A stretch of DNA of 64,000 nucleotides from Stachybotrys elegans (taxonomy: Eukaryota > Ascomycota > Sordariomycetes > Hypocreales > Stachybotryaceae). The first letter of the stretch is position 1. Every line of letters starts with the position of its first letter. The notes beneath the pieces are model-generated. The model saw nothing but the letters and a program-made list of their open reading frames with translations. It made no database searches and was not told the origin of the DNA. The translations under genes and the position numbers were made by a program. The DNA lies in contig JAGPNK010000001.1 of the NCBI GenBank assembly GCA_020746835.1, positions 2,232,001 to 2,296,000 of the forward strand, in the 5' to 3' direction. This document shows, one piece after another, positions 23,731 to 35,358 of the stretch.

Positions 23731-24408
23731 TTACTGCTCGGTCTGGAAGTAGTTCAGGAGAATGCTGCGCTCCTGAGACTCCTCACCCCAGTCCTTGACG
23801 ACGACGCAGGAGCAGTTGACGACCTTGCGAGCATTACCCTCACGGTCAAGAACGCCTGAAACATGTTAGCCACGCATACACAAGGGGAGGGCTGTTGGCG
23901 CAACGTACAGAGACCTGCCCACTCGCCGAGCTGCTTGCCATCGGGAACCTTGATCAGAGGGATCTTGTGCTCGGAGCAGAGGGCAATGACGAGCTTCTTG
24001 TAGGCCTCCTCCTCGCACTGCTCGTTCAGGACGCACATGTGTGCCTGGCGACGGTCGAGGGCCTTGGAGGCTTCGCGGAGACCGCGGGCGAGTCCATCGT
24101 GCATGAGGGCGAGCTTCAGGACACCCTTGAGGGCCTCGAGAACGGTCATCTGACCCTTGGGAGCATCGGTGGGAGCCTCAACCTCCTCGGCGACCTCGGG
24201 GGCGTTGTTCTCTTCTACGTCCGACTGTCATAACCGTCTCGTTAGCGACCACCGTCCCAGAATGTAATTTTGTTTCTTTTCCCCCCTGCATATGCTACCC
24301 CACGAACAAATGCGCGGGCCGCCAAAAATACGTTTCTTCGCAATTCGCCATTGTCGGAGGGGTAGAACATGAGCATCGTCTAGGGGGGGGGTCGTAGAGC
24401 CTCACCAT
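23731..24408 (-). CDS. rps12: 40S ribosomal protein S12 (eS12)
   Basis: Exons on the minus strand: 24408-24406 (ATG only), 24224-23909, 23855-23731, giving 147 aa. The first intron directly follows the start codon (ATG|GTGAGG), common in fungal ribosomal protein genes. The product begins [20 protein letters not shown] and then has the family core: [54 protein letters not shown] and [15 protein letters not shown], ending in YFQTEQ. S12 sits at the small-subunit beak and belongs to the L7Ae-like RNA-binding family. It is divergent from rps22, and the two starts are 722 bp apart. Searches that ignore the 3-nt exon would start it at an internal Met. Confidence 0.96.
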
Positions 24409-25130
24409 CTTGTTGTGTGTTTAGTCTTGTCGGGCGATCCTCGAAGATTTAGTAAAGTTGTGTGGTGAAAGGAAAAGGAAAAAAAAAAAGAGGAATGTCG
24501 AATCACGAAGTGTGTGACGAGAGGCGTCGGATAATTGGAGATGCGTCGATAAGACTGGGGGGGTTTGCCGAAATCTCGACAAGCGCCGTGCGCGTACCCT
24601 TAGGGCATTTTTACGTGCACGGACCCACCAGGGCACACCACCTACCACAATTCCCACTTGCTTACCCGCCAGCGACCCCAATTGTATAGGAAAATTTCCA
24701 GTCCAGTGCGCTTCTCCTCTGACAACCACGTCGAATCCCATCAACACCTGAGGTATGTGAAGAAGCCAAAGAAAAAATGCCCCCCGCTGCTGGCGGCGGC
24801 GGTCAGAAGGAAAATCAAGCAGGACGATGCCTTTTTTTATCGTGGCAGGGGAGAGCAATCTTGGGCGCTGTCGAGACTGGTCGAATCGCACTGTCACAAT
24901 CGCCTCCATGTTTTTGACCAAGAGCGCCGGCCGTCTACGATGACAGCGTCTCTCGATACGCTCTCCCCTCCGGAAATGGGCGGCTGAACCCTCCTCGATT
25001 CTCGTCTCGATCGCTGAGGGCACTCTCCACGCTCCCGACCACGCGAGGCTAACATCGCCGTTTTTGCGAACCGCAGATACCTCATTTCCCACTCCGATCT
25101 GAGAATCTCGAGCCCGACAACACCGCCAAA
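24409..25130. promoter_or_regulatory. Shared divergent promoter of rps12 and rps22
   Basis: 722 bp separate the start codons of two 40S protein genes transcribed away from each other. CCCTTAGGG at 24597-24605 includes TTAGGG, the telomere-repeat-type motif bound by Tbf1-like factors at ribosomal protein promoters in several fungi; its use here is inference. The right-hand third is pyrimidine-rich on the plus strand, fitting the rps22 leader. Confidence 0.6.
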
Positions 25131-25801
25131 ATGGTCCGCACCTCCGTCCTCCACGATGCCCTCAACAGCATCAACAACGCCGAGAAGGCCGGCAAGCGCC
25201 AGGTCATGATCCGACCTAGCTCCAAGGTCATCATCAAGTTCCTCCAGGTCATGCAGAAGCACGGTATGCCAGCGACAACGTTTCTTTTCTTCCTCCCTCT
25301 CCCCCCCCCCCCCCCCCCCCCCCCCCCCTACTCGGCATGATAACTAGGGCGACGGTCTATCACACCCCACGACTCCGCCCCTATAAATTGCCGAAAGATT
25401 AATTGCGAAGATCTTACACGTTTTTCTGATTTTTACCCATGACGTCTAATGTTTACTCTATCGCAACATGCTTATATTTACTGTTACAGGCTACATCGGC
25501 GAGTTCGAGGAGGTCGACGACCACCGCTCTGGCAAGATCGTTGTCCAGCTCAACGGCCGGTATGTGTTAATTGTCACTTTTTTCTTTTTGCTCTGACTAA
25601 CTCCGCGATAGCCTCAACAAGACTGGTGTCATCTCTCCCCGCTACAACGTCCGTCTCTCCGAGCTCGAGAAGTGGGTCGTCAAGCTGCTGCCTGCCCGTC
25701 AGTTCGGCTACGTTGTCCTGACCACCTCTGCCGGTATCATGGACCACGAGGAGGCCCGTCGCAAGCACGTCGCTGGCAAGATCATTGGCTTCTTCTACTA
25801 A
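25131..25801 (+). CDS. rps22: 40S ribosomal protein S22 (uS8)
   Basis: Three exons: 25131-25263, 25490-25559, 25612-25801, giving 130 aa, the normal length of eukaryotic uS8. The sequence is highly conserved throughout: [67 protein letters not shown] and the terminal [12 protein letters not shown]. Donors are GTATGC and GTATGT, and both junctions fall inside codons and restore frame. Intron 1 is long for this window (226 nt) and carries a 28-nt C homopolymer. The protein binds the central domain of 18S rRNA. It is the head-to-head partner of rps12. Confidence 0.97.
25301..25328 (+). repeat. Poly-C tract of 28 nt within rps22 intron 1
   Basis: 28 consecutive C residues begin 37 nt after the 5' splice site, preceded by a CT-rich run. 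This is the longest homopolymer in the window and is prone to length variation and sequencing error. Confidence 0.9.
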
Positions 25802-26443
25802 ACGGGATGGGAACTAGCAAAAAAAGGTGAAGGCATTCTCGGCGTTCTGGAAGGGTCATGACGACAATGGCCGATACCAAGTGTAACCATTGAAAATAGT
25901 TGCCTCAGAGCACTAGCAATGAAGCTTATTCGAGATGCTCTCTCAATTGTCTGCTTCCGGCCATGTTGATTGTGATGCGCCATGTGATTGGTGAAGGAAA
26001 TGCTCAAAGTAGCAATGTTTGCAGCCCAGATGTAGGGACCGATAGATGCATAAAACATATTTGAAGATTGTGAGTGTTGTTGATGCTCTTCTTAGGCATG
26101 TGCTGTGATATTTCTGCGGGGACCCTGGTCGACGAATCAAGTTTAACCTCCTTGGCATACGCCCGTGACGGAAACCGCGTTCAACATTGACTGGTCGACA
26201 CCATCACTTTACCTGTACTCTGAACCGTTTAACCCTTTATTTGGCTTCTTTTGCTGTTGTTACGTTTGTCTCCGCCGACAAGATCGTGGCCGGCTCTTGT
26301 TCTTTTTGGATTTAATGCTTCTGTAATTACTGCTCGAAACCATCACCCAACCCTTTGGGCCTTGTCGCAGACCCCTCGAAACCGTTCGAGCGACCAGCCA
26401 CCCTCCTGACTACAACCCAGCACCTATGCCCTCCTCATAAACG
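25802..26443. other. Intergenic between rps22 and the GT90 gene
   Basis: Both genes run left to right, so this holds the rps22 3' UTR and the promoter/leader of the glycosyltransferase gene. I see no gene and no named motif. Confidence 0.5.
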
Positions 26444-28364
26444 ATGCGACGCCGCCAGTTCCTCTTGGTTGGGGCCATATTCATCTTCGGCATATGCGCG
26501 TGGTCTCTCTTGCGAGTCGCCCCTGGTCAACCACCCCGATCAACGGAAGCAAAGCCAGGAGCTGAGGGGCCAGCTAAGGAGGATGTCCACGTCCCCGTCA
26601 CTTGGGAGGAGCAGCCAGTGGTGACGGGCGATTCCAAGCCAAAGGCACTCTCGAGCGTGGCATCCCACCCCATCACGTATTTGATAGAAGAAGCCGAAGC
26701 CCAGCTGGCAGAGACGGCCAGGCGACAGTCCAAGACGCTGGCCGACGCCGTCAAGGAATACCGCCGCCGCTATGGCATACCGCCGCCGCCTCACTTCGAT
26801 AAGTGGTTCGAGTTCGCCAAGAGCAACGACGTTCAGCTCATCGACGAGTTCGATACTATATACGACCTGATTACTCCATTCTGGGGCCTTAAGCCCAAGA
26901 CGATTCGAGGCAGGGCCAAGGAGGCATTGGGATTCGACAATGCCCTGATCGGAGTCGCCATCCGCAATCACGAGGTCGCCTTCATGCAGGGCGGCGCCGA
27001 CTGGCAGCAGAATGCGACGCAGGGCATGATGGAGCAATTCATCCAATACCTGCCTGACATGGACCTTGCCTTCAACATCCACGACGAGCCGCGAGTCGTT
27101 GTGCCCCACGAAGACCTCGCCCGACTCATCCAAAAAGCCAAGACCGAGACCATGCCTGCCTCGAATGCTGCCCAGGAGCTCACCAACGAATTCACCGCCC
27201 ACGCGCCCGAGCTCTCCAACGGCAACTCCTTCGAGGAGACCAAGCTTACTCGCTTCAACGTCTTTGCTCACCAACCCACCTGGACCAACTCGCGCATGTC
27301 GTGCTCACCCGACTCTCCGTCCCGGTCGCTCGATGATGATGAAGGCGCCGACGATGTGAGCAAGTACGCACTCAGTGAGCTCGGCTTCGTCTACAACGCC
27401 ACTGCCATGGCGGACATCTGTCTCACGCCTTCGCTCAAGTCCACATATGGCTTCTTCGACCGTCCCAATGCTTACAACATCGTCCACGACCTCTTTCCCA
27501 TCTTCTCGCAATCCAAGATCTCCTCATACTCCGACATCATCTACCCTTCCCCCTGGTACTGGTTCGAGAAGGTCTCCTACGACGAAGGCAAGGACATGGC
27601 CTGGGACAAGAAAGCCAGCAAGTTGTACTGGCGTGGGTCGACAACGGGAGGCTTCAGCCGCAATGGGGGCTGGAGACGCCAGCACCGCCAAAACTTTGTG
27701 CAAAAGATCAACGCCGCCACCAAGACCAAGATCATGGTCAACAAGGGCGGCGAGCAACACCCAGAGTGGGAAGTTCAGGAGAAGTTCCGTGGGGACTATC
27801 GCGACCTCATCGACATCAACTTCTCCCATGTGGGCCAGTGCGACCCCGGCGACTGCGATGCGCAGATTGAATTCTTCAACGTCAAGGAGTACGTCGAGCA
27901 GCAGGACGCCTGGGCCAACAAATACCTATTGGATATCGACGGCAACGCCTTCTCTGGGCGCTTCTATGCCTTTCTGCAGAGCCGCAGTTTGACCTTCAAG
28001 CTGGCCATCTTCAAAGAGTGGCACTACGAGTGGCTGAAGCCGTGGGTGCACTACATTCCCCTCAGTCTTCAAGGCACCGACTGGCTGGAGGCTATCCGCT
28101 TCTTCAGCCGCGAGCCCGCGGGGCAGAGCGAGGCGCAGAGGATCGCGGCGAGCAGCCGCGATTGGGCGAACAAGGTTGTGAGAAAAGTCGACATGGAAGT
28201 GTGGTTCTTCAGACTGCTATTAGAGTGAGTACCCCCCCACCCTTGCACCAAACGTGACGGTTTATCTTGCTCAGTGCTGACTTCACGGCAGATACGCGCG
28301 TGTCATTGACGACAACCGCGGAACCATTGGATTCGAGCTCGCCCAAAGAGCTGAGAAGATTTAG
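26444..28364 (+). CDS. GT90 (CAP10-like) glycosyltransferase, type II membrane protein
   Basis: Two exons: 26444-28224 and 28292-28364, giving 617 aa. Residues ~4-24 (RRQFLLVGAIFIFGICAWSL, after one Met-Arg) form a signal anchor after a short Arg-rich cytosolic end, typical of a Golgi type II enzyme. A stem with helical charged sequence follows. The catalytic half has the family hallmarks KLYWRGSTTGG, RQNFV, DINFSHVGQCDPGDC, KYLLDIDGNAFSGRFYAFL, KEWHYEWLKPWVHYIPL and an Arg-rich end. GT90 includes Cryptococcus Cap10 and Cxt1 xylosyltransferases; the donor and acceptor for this copy cannot be told from sequence. A likely role is xylose or related sugar addition to glycans in the Golgi. The 24-codon last exon (EYARVIDDNRGTIGFEL...) is needed for the family C-terminus. 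Confidence 0.9.
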
Positions 28365-28836
28365 ACGTGGAGTGCTGTTGCCCTTGCTTGGATGAGGCAC
28401 CACTGACCTTTGTATACATGTATGTTGTATGTGCCTTGGCATGGGCGATAGAGTCGGGCTGGGCGGTTTTCAGGAGTTTTGATTGCCGGCGTTGGTTGTT
28501 CTTGGATATATCTTAGGTATATGGGGCTGTTCTTGAAGAGCAAGCGATCATGATTACGGGCCGGGCTGAGATAGTATTGGGCGCACCGAGCAACTGTGTT
28601 GCAATTGGTATTGATCTGTACTACATGATGGTCATCAATCCACAATAGAGCCCCAAGCATTCCATTGTAATAACAATGACTTGCCAGTGTTTTCTTGTTA
28701 TCTGCTGCTGATAAGAGTAAAAGGTTACACTTCATACGTAGTTTGCTGAATCCCGAAAAAGTGATCTAAGTAAGTACTGTATGCCCCTGAAAGATTTTTA
28801 CAACCTAGCCCATTAACCCCCATCGCCTCTTCCCCT
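28365..28836. other. Convergent 3' flank between the GT90 gene and paf1
   Basis: 472 bp between two stop codons. No gene is seen; it presumably holds both 3' UTRs. Confidence 0.5.
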
Positions 28837-30308
28837 TTACTCATCATCGCCCTCGGCATCCCTGTCCTCTGAGTCTGCCCTGGGTCGCTGCTCCACGTCG
28901 CCCTCGGCGTCTGCGTCCTGCTGGGTGGCCGCCGCCTCCTCGGCCTCCTCCTCATCCTGCTCCCAGCCCAGCGGGTGCTCCTTGTACCTCTTCATGGCGT
29001 CGCGCATCTCCTCGGTGGGATCCTCCACCGTGATATCCAGCTGGTCCACCTTTTCGTCGGGATCAGCGCGGGACTCGTTGCGAGCAGTGCGAGCAATGTT
29101 CTTCCTCCGCTGTGGTCCAATGGTGGACTTTTGCATGACTGGGTAGTAGTAGACGGCCTTTTGGTTGGGGTATGTCTCGTCGTCGTTGGTCCAGAGCAGG
29201 ATCTCTTCCTCGTACTTCCTGGTGTGGTCGAGCTCGGTCTCCTGAGCCGTCTCGTAGGCACGCCGGCGAATGAACTGGAAGCAGCCGCCCGTGTCTGTCT
29301 GGTGGGTGTATAGATCCTCGCTTTCGCGATCGGGGTTGTCGATATCGAACTTGCGGCGGAAGGAGTCCGCCGCGTGTCCAGATCCTGTCGTGTAGAATTC
29401 GTAGTTGATGAGGTTCTGTGGCTTGGGGACGTTTTGCGGGTCCCATTCGTGCGCCTCGAGAGCGGCCTGGAACTCTGCTTCCTCGGCTGGGGTACGTTCA
29501 ATAGGCCGGAAGAGTCCGGTAAGGAGGCGGCGGTCATATTTGGAGCTGCTGGGCACCGGGTTGTTGAGGAACTTGATGGTAACGTAGGCACCAGAATCTG
29601 GAAAGGCGTCGAGGTCGGGGATAAAGGGACGGGCATCGACAAGCTTGAGGTTCTTCTTGGAAGGGTGCTTTACGCGCTTGGGGTCCTTGAGATCGGCCTC
29701 TGCAATCTCGAACCCGCGGTCAATCTTTCGCTTGATGACCTGGGGAGAGTCGGCAGCGGCCTCGGGGGCGCGTCGAATCGGCTTCTTCGCCTTGGCCAGG
29801 AGCGCTCGGGCATTGCCAGGATCGCTACGCTTCGACGGCGTTATCGACGAGATGTACTCTGTTCGTCGCAGGAACGACACGTTGGCCTCGGCCACCTTTG
29901 GCTTGCCCAGCGCGGAGATGGGTCGAAGGAGTAGTTTGTCGTGGGGGTGAATCGGCGGCTGTTGTGCGGGAGCTTGGATGGCTACAATGGCATTAGCTGT
30001 CAAGATCACGGCGGCCCGCGACAGTTGAGATGCTCACAGCTTTCGTCGCCGTCGAACACGCCGGGCATGCCTACCAGGTCCAGCGGCATGCCCAGCTCGC
30101 CATCGGCCTCGATGTTGAGCGGCTGTTCGCGGGCAAGGCGTGAGGCGAACCCGGGCGTGGTGTACTGCCCGCTGGCCAGCCCTGTGTTGGGGATATCCAG
30201 CAGCTTGGGAGGATTCGGAGGCGGGGGGAGGGCATTTGAGAATCGGATTCGACAGATGAAGTCTTGGTGAATCATGCGCTCGCTGGAGCGAGCATTTGTG
30301 GACGACAT
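28837..30308 (-). CDS. paf1: RNA polymerase II-associated factor 1 (Paf1 complex subunit)
   Basis: Two exons on the minus strand: 30308-30038 and 29981-28837, giving 471 aa. The N-terminus is typical of the family: HQDFICRIRFSNALPPPPNPPKLL, then an LNIEADGELGMPLDL segment. Further on are the FLRRTEYISS motif, DARPFIPDLDAFPDSGAYVTIKF and a WTNDDETYPNQKAVYYYP block near the C-terminal third. The tail (~residues 420-471) is rich in Asp, Glu, Ala and Gln and looks disordered. Paf1 acts in the nucleus in transcription elongation and in H2B ubiquitination and H3K4/K36 methylation. The intron has a GTGAGC donor and a GCTAAT branch-like site, and the junction recreates a Ser codon in frame. It is convergent with the GT90 gene. 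Confidence 0.93.
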
Positions 30309-31239
30309 TTTCGGCGCGCGAGAGGAGCGACTGCGTGGCGGTCTGCGCCGCTCGACGAGGGCCTGGAAGGATGTTTATATGCCGTGCTTGACTTAGAAAC
30401 CGCGATACTCAATGGTAGTGTTGGGCCTGGATGAGATGATGTCAATGGAGAGCTGTGCGTGGTTGATTGAAGGTTGGCGATGTTGGCTCTCTTTGCGAAC
30501 CGAGTGTGAGCAAAGCACGGTCGCGATGTGCTAAGTACAGGTACTTGAGGTACTTCTCCACCGGCCTACAGCGCTACGCGAGCTGGTACATTGGGGAAGG
30601 TACTTTTGGACATCATCAGCACAGCAAATAAGGGAAGGGTCAAGAAAAAGAGATCAATTTTTAAGATTTGGCAATTGGCTGGAAATACGGCCACCCGATT
30701 CATGCTGTTTCTCCAATTGCGTTTTCCCAGAAAATGCTCGAATCCAGACCGCGTGCCTGTGCGTGTAGTAGGTTTTGGCAGTAGTGTGAGACTGAGGTTT
30801 GTTGAATGGCGTCTGAGAGGAAGCTGATACGTGGCTGACAAGGTGAACGCATGTTTCTGAGGCCTTTCACACACACACCATCCAGCATCATCATACAAGG
30901 TTATTACTAAAATATAATTCTCTAGTGCATCGTGGAGAAGAAAACCCCCAGCGCCAGCAGTTTTCCTTACAGGTCTTCTACCTTTGCGCGCCCGTTGGAT
31001 CTATGCATGTGTGCTGCGCCAGCCCCTATCCATTCCATGTCAGACCCGACCTATATCCTCGAAAATCCTTCCCCGGTACGGTACGGCCGTGAGAAGCAAA
31101 CCCATTCGAATCAAGTCCCAGTGGCACCGCGCCCAATATCAATTGTTTTACATGAATCCAATCCAAGATGCCTCGGCGATTGCAGAACTCGTATCCTCGT
31201 CGCGCGCGCGGGGCCAAGAACCACCGTCTCAGAAAGCGC
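30309..31239. promoter_or_regulatory. Upstream region of paf1 and 3' flank of rer1
   Basis: 931 bp between paf1 and rer1, both on the minus strand. No gene is supported; open frames on either strand are short and featureless. Confidence 0.45.
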
Positions 31240-32009
31240 TCATGAGCTGTTTTTGGTGTACTTCTTCTTGCCCAGGGTGAAGGGCACGTAGCGGTACTTG
31301 ATCATGTGTTGGATCTGCTTTCGCACTGCGGGGGCAAAGGTATTAGCGACGCGCGAGGCGGAGGGAGGCGCAAAGGAGGGGGAGAGGGGGGAACGAACTG
31401 GTAAGGATGAAGAGCATGATCCAGTACATAACTAGGACGGGCCAGAAGACGGGCACGTCAAAGATCTCAAACCAGGTGCACACGAAGCCGATGAGGATAG
31501 CCCTCGTGGCCCAGTACCAGAACTTGAACTCGGGGAGGCGACGGATGAAGGGCTTGAACTCCTCGTCCGACTTGGTGGGGAGGGTGCCGACAGAGCCGTC
31601 CTCCATCTCGTTATCGATGGCTTCGTTGGAGGGGTCGAACTTGGGCTGTAGGAAAGCCAGGAAAAGGTTGAGGAGGTAGATGCCCAGGGCGTATGCGACT
31701 GCGGTCGTGGTCAGCGGGGGGAGAAATCCTTGATGAGCGGAAATGGCAATGCGGCAGCCTCACCAATGTACCAGCCCTGCGCGACGAAGATGCGGACAAA
31801 GAAGAGCAGCAGGCAGACACCTGTGCCTATCCATCGGTAGAGCACAAAGGGAGTCGACTTGTCGAGGTAGGCTTGGTATTGCTGTTGTCGCGTCAGTCCA
31901 TCATCGCTGGGGTAATTCTCTCTCTAGGCTGACGCCAACGAACCATCTGTATTCTCGACGTCTGCGCCGTCACGGCCGCGAAAGGGGTCTGCTCCTCTGC
32001 CGACTCCAT
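31240..32009 (-). CDS. rer1: Rer1-type retrieval receptor of the early Golgi
   Basis: Four exons on the minus strand: 32009-31944, 31881-31764, 31698-31399, 31325-31240, giving 189 aa, against ~188-196 for the family. Four hydrophobic segments can be seen: [59 protein letters not shown] and [16 protein letters not shown]. Family motifs include [41 protein letters not shown] and the basic end ([11 protein letters not shown]). Rer1 captures membrane proteins through their transmembrane segments and returns them to the ER in COPI vesicles. Two introns use the less common donor GTTCGT. It is divergent from the enoyl-CoA hydratase gene. Confidence 0.95.
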
Positions 32010-33222
32010 CTTGCCAGTAACTTGAGGGGATGATATCAGTTGGATCAAGAGGTAATGTCCGGTTCGAGGGCAGCGATCAAATCGATGTAGACGAGGGTTA
32101 TCGACGAGGTGGGCGTTGGTGGGCAATGGGTGATTGCGACCGAAGGTGCCTGTTTAATTCAAGATGATGCAAGGTAAGGTTAGGTGATTGCGCAGGCGAA
32201 CCATATCTTCAGCAAATCAGCCACGTAAACTTGCCCAGGAGTGACCTTAGCCTGCCAGGATCGGCTGCCGATTATTTACCGGGACGCCACCTTGCCTTTA
32301 CCAAGAAAATGCACCAAAACAGGGACTTAGAGCCAGGCACCAGTTGAGAATCGCTGGGGGCAGAAGTATTGAGCACGTGGTGATTCTTAATAGAAATGCC
32401 CTGAAAGGTGATGGAATGACGGGAGACAGGAACGATGCGAGACTGTTATTCAGTACAGTCTCAGAGGGCCACATCGCGCCACAGAGTCGCCCATGGTTGG
32501 AATTTATTGCGTGCTAATACATACAGGCTGCACGGTTTTGGTACCTCAAAACTATTGCTCGGTTGATTGACAGGGCGCTGAGCACAGGTCAACGGCACAT
32601 TGAACAATCATGATAATAATAGTAATCGAGAAAACATATGCCAACCAGAAGCTAAACGCTCAAGACACGATGGCAGAAGTTTGATGACATTAGTAGAGTA
32701 GGATGCATTGTCGAACGATAAGGTCCTACGATGGCTGCGATAGTTTCCACCGCGATGGCTTCAGTGCGCGCACGAAAAGCCAAAGACAGCCCTGAACCGA
32801 GTTGATTTGATGGAATTTACTTTCTTCTTCCAAGCATCTTCACGGGCAGTAGAATGGTTGCCGGACAGAGCGGAATTGGACAGTTGTGAGGGGACCGCAG
32901 ATACCTGGAACTTGAACCGGCTTTCTCCCCACCCCTATCTCCACACAATAACGCGCCAGTCAGGTACTCGGGACTTGTGGCCTAGCTATCACAGGCACGC
33001 ACACTGTGTTATCCTCGGCTCACCAGACCAGTTCCAGCAAGCCGACGCTTTCCACTTGCGTCACTGATGCGTCCATGCCAACCAAGCTCCCCTAGTAGCT
33101 ACATAGTACCAGCACCTACCTATCCTCTGAAGCTCAAGCTCAAGCTCAAGCTCCTCAACCTGTCAAACAAGCGAATCAATTGAAGTTTTTACTCAAGCCA
33201 TATCCGAGTTCAATCCACCAAG
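32010..33222. promoter_or_regulatory. Divergent intergenic region between rer1 and ech1
   Basis: 1.2 kb with no supported gene. Just left of ech1 a six-base AGCTCA unit is repeated nearly four times (33131-33153), probably in its leader. Confidence 0.5.
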
Positions 33223-34143
33223 ATGAATGCCCTACGTTGCCTGCGACCTGCTGTCACCAGAGTTGCTTTTCAGCCGTTGACCCTGCCGCGACTGTCACGA
33301 TCCTTTAGCTCCAAGACGTACGAATTCATCCAAGTATCCCAGCCCAAGCCTGGTGTCAGTCAAGGCAAGTGAGCACTTGCGCTGCCTATCGCTCTGCTAA
33401 CCTGTCACACAGTTACGTTGAACCGACCCAAGGCCTTGAACGCCCTGTGCACGCCCCTCATCAAGGAGCTCAACGAGGCTCTCGGAGACTTGAATTCATC
33501 CGATGACACCTCGGTCATTATCCTTACCGGATCCGAGAAGGCATTTGCAGCCGGCGCCGACATCAAGGAGATGGCACCCCTTACCTTCTCCGAGGCCTAC
33601 ACCACTTCATTCATTGAGTCGTGGTCGCTCCTCACCACGCAGGTGAAGAAGCCCATTATCGCTGCCGTGTCTGGGCATGCGCTGGGCGGCGGTTGTGAGC
33701 TGGCCATGATGTGTGATCTCATCTACTGCACCGAGAAGGCCAACTTCGGCCAGCCCGAGATCAAGCTGGGCACCATCCCCGGCGCCGGTGGCAGCCAGCG
33801 CCTGACCCGAGCCGTCGGCAAGGCCAAGGCCATGGAGCTTATCCTGACTGGCAAGTCGTTCTCCGGCGTGGAAGCCGAGAAATGGGGAGTGGCAGCAAGG
33901 ACGTTCCCCACGTACGAGGCGCTGATGGAGGAGACGCTGAAGCTAGCCGAGACGATTGCAGGGTACTCGAGGGTGGCCATCATGGGCTGCAAGGAGGTGG
34001 TCAACAAGAGCCAAGACCTCCCGCTTCGCGATGGTGTCGAGTTTGAGCGACGAGTCTTCCACAGCCTGTTTGGCAGCCAGGATCAGAAGATTGGCATGAA
34101 GGCTTTTGCCGAGAAGAAGAAGGCAGAGTGGACGCACTCGTAA
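33223..34143 (+). CDS. ech1: Mitochondrial enoyl-CoA hydratase (ECHS1 type)
   Basis: Two exons: 33223-33358 and 33413-34143, giving 288 aa. The first ~30 residues are Arg-, Leu- and Ser-rich with no acids (LRCLRPAVTRV, LSRSFSSK), a mitochondrial presequence. The crotonase fold follows: GVITLNRPKALNAL, FAAGADIKEM (oxyanion-hole loop), ALGGGCELAMMCD with the first catalytic Glu, QPEIKLGTIPGAGGSQRL with the second, and AKAMELILTG. The enzyme hydrates trans-2-enoyl-CoA in mitochondrial beta-oxidation and in amino-acid breakdown. The donor reads GTCAAG, a less usual form, but the join recreates an Ile codon and the family's GVITLNRP. A GT-AG site a few bases downstream would not keep that motif. 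Confidence 0.94.
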
Positions 34144-35358
34144 ATCTTGGAGAACGAGCATCTCTTACGAACAATACTGTAAATATAATAAGATTCTGGC
34201 CAGATTGAATGCCTGTGGTTCGACGGATGCCGTAGATGCGTATCTTGCAAGGAGTCGACCTACCAGAATACATGGAATGCCGCTTGCATATGTGTGGCAC
34301 AAGACGATATGATATGGATGGCTAGAATAAACGAACGGGAGGCAAGGCGCATAAGCGAATCACAATAATGGCTCGCCAAGCGACAGAACCGGTCAGGCCA
34401 AACCAGCCAAGGACAGGCCAGGTCACGATACGGAGCAGTGAGGACGATAGTACGTGAGACGTGCTTCTTTCTCCCTGTTCTTGTGCATGATTTCGTCACC
34501 AAGCCCCCATTGTCTCAGAACGGGTGGATTGCGTTTGTCCAGGTCATGAGGCAACCTCTCTCTCCATGGGGTTGAGGGCGCACACCGTATCACACCTATT
34601 TTGTGTATGCGAATAGAAGCAAAATATGGAGAAGAAATGCGCGTTTAACGAGATGGGATGATCGCTTCTTGCCCAGTCAAGCGTTCCAAGCTCTGGGATA
34701 GTAAAGGGGGCGAGAAAGACCTTGTGGCCTTTGATAGGCTCGCAGTCTTCGAGGGCGTGGAGGGATGCCGGGTTGGGAGCATCTTGTACGAATAGGACGC
34801 CAGCTTCAGAAGGTTATAATTTGCTGTGGCGGATCGCATGCCGGATTTGGCCTAAGGCCTTCCCGTTACTGAAGGAAAATGCAGCAGGGTTTGCCTGCAC
34901 TCGGGGGCAACTACCTACTGTAGCAGGCACTCTAGGTGCATCGCAATTGGGGAAACAGCAGCCAGCCAGTGGCTGCTTGGGCAGGCAGAACTGGAGCAGG
35001 TGCCCTGGATGGATCTCTGGGTGGATGGATCATGGAGCCCTAAAGGCTAACGCCCAGCAGGAACCCCGCCATGGCCCTTGCCATCTGCAGGCCTGACCGA
35101 CCTCGTCAGCCATCTTGGTAGAGTAGGTTAGGTAGGTCTTGGTGCTCCAAGGAAAAGGCGGGCAAGGCGGGATAGAGATCCTGCATGCTGAACCCAGCAC
35201 AGTGTTCATCTCATCCATCCCCATGGCCCTTGGACAATAAATTGGGACGGTCCTCTCATCTCTCCCCCGTCGCCACCTTCCAGCCAGTCACGGCAAGCTC
35301 AGCAAGTTCGGATATGCTCTGAAAGCCCACGGCCGCCGCATGCTGCGCACTATCATGA
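34144..35358. other. Intergenic between ech1 and the RING gene
   Basis: 1.2 kb without a supported gene. A minus-strand frame at 34645-34839 was considered and not accepted. TAGGTTAGGTAGGT repeats lie at ~35123-35136. Confidence 0.45.

Noticed and set aside
34645..34839. Minus-strand frame with protein-like composition
   Set aside because: It is short, competes with a second open frame on the same strand, and shows no family motif.
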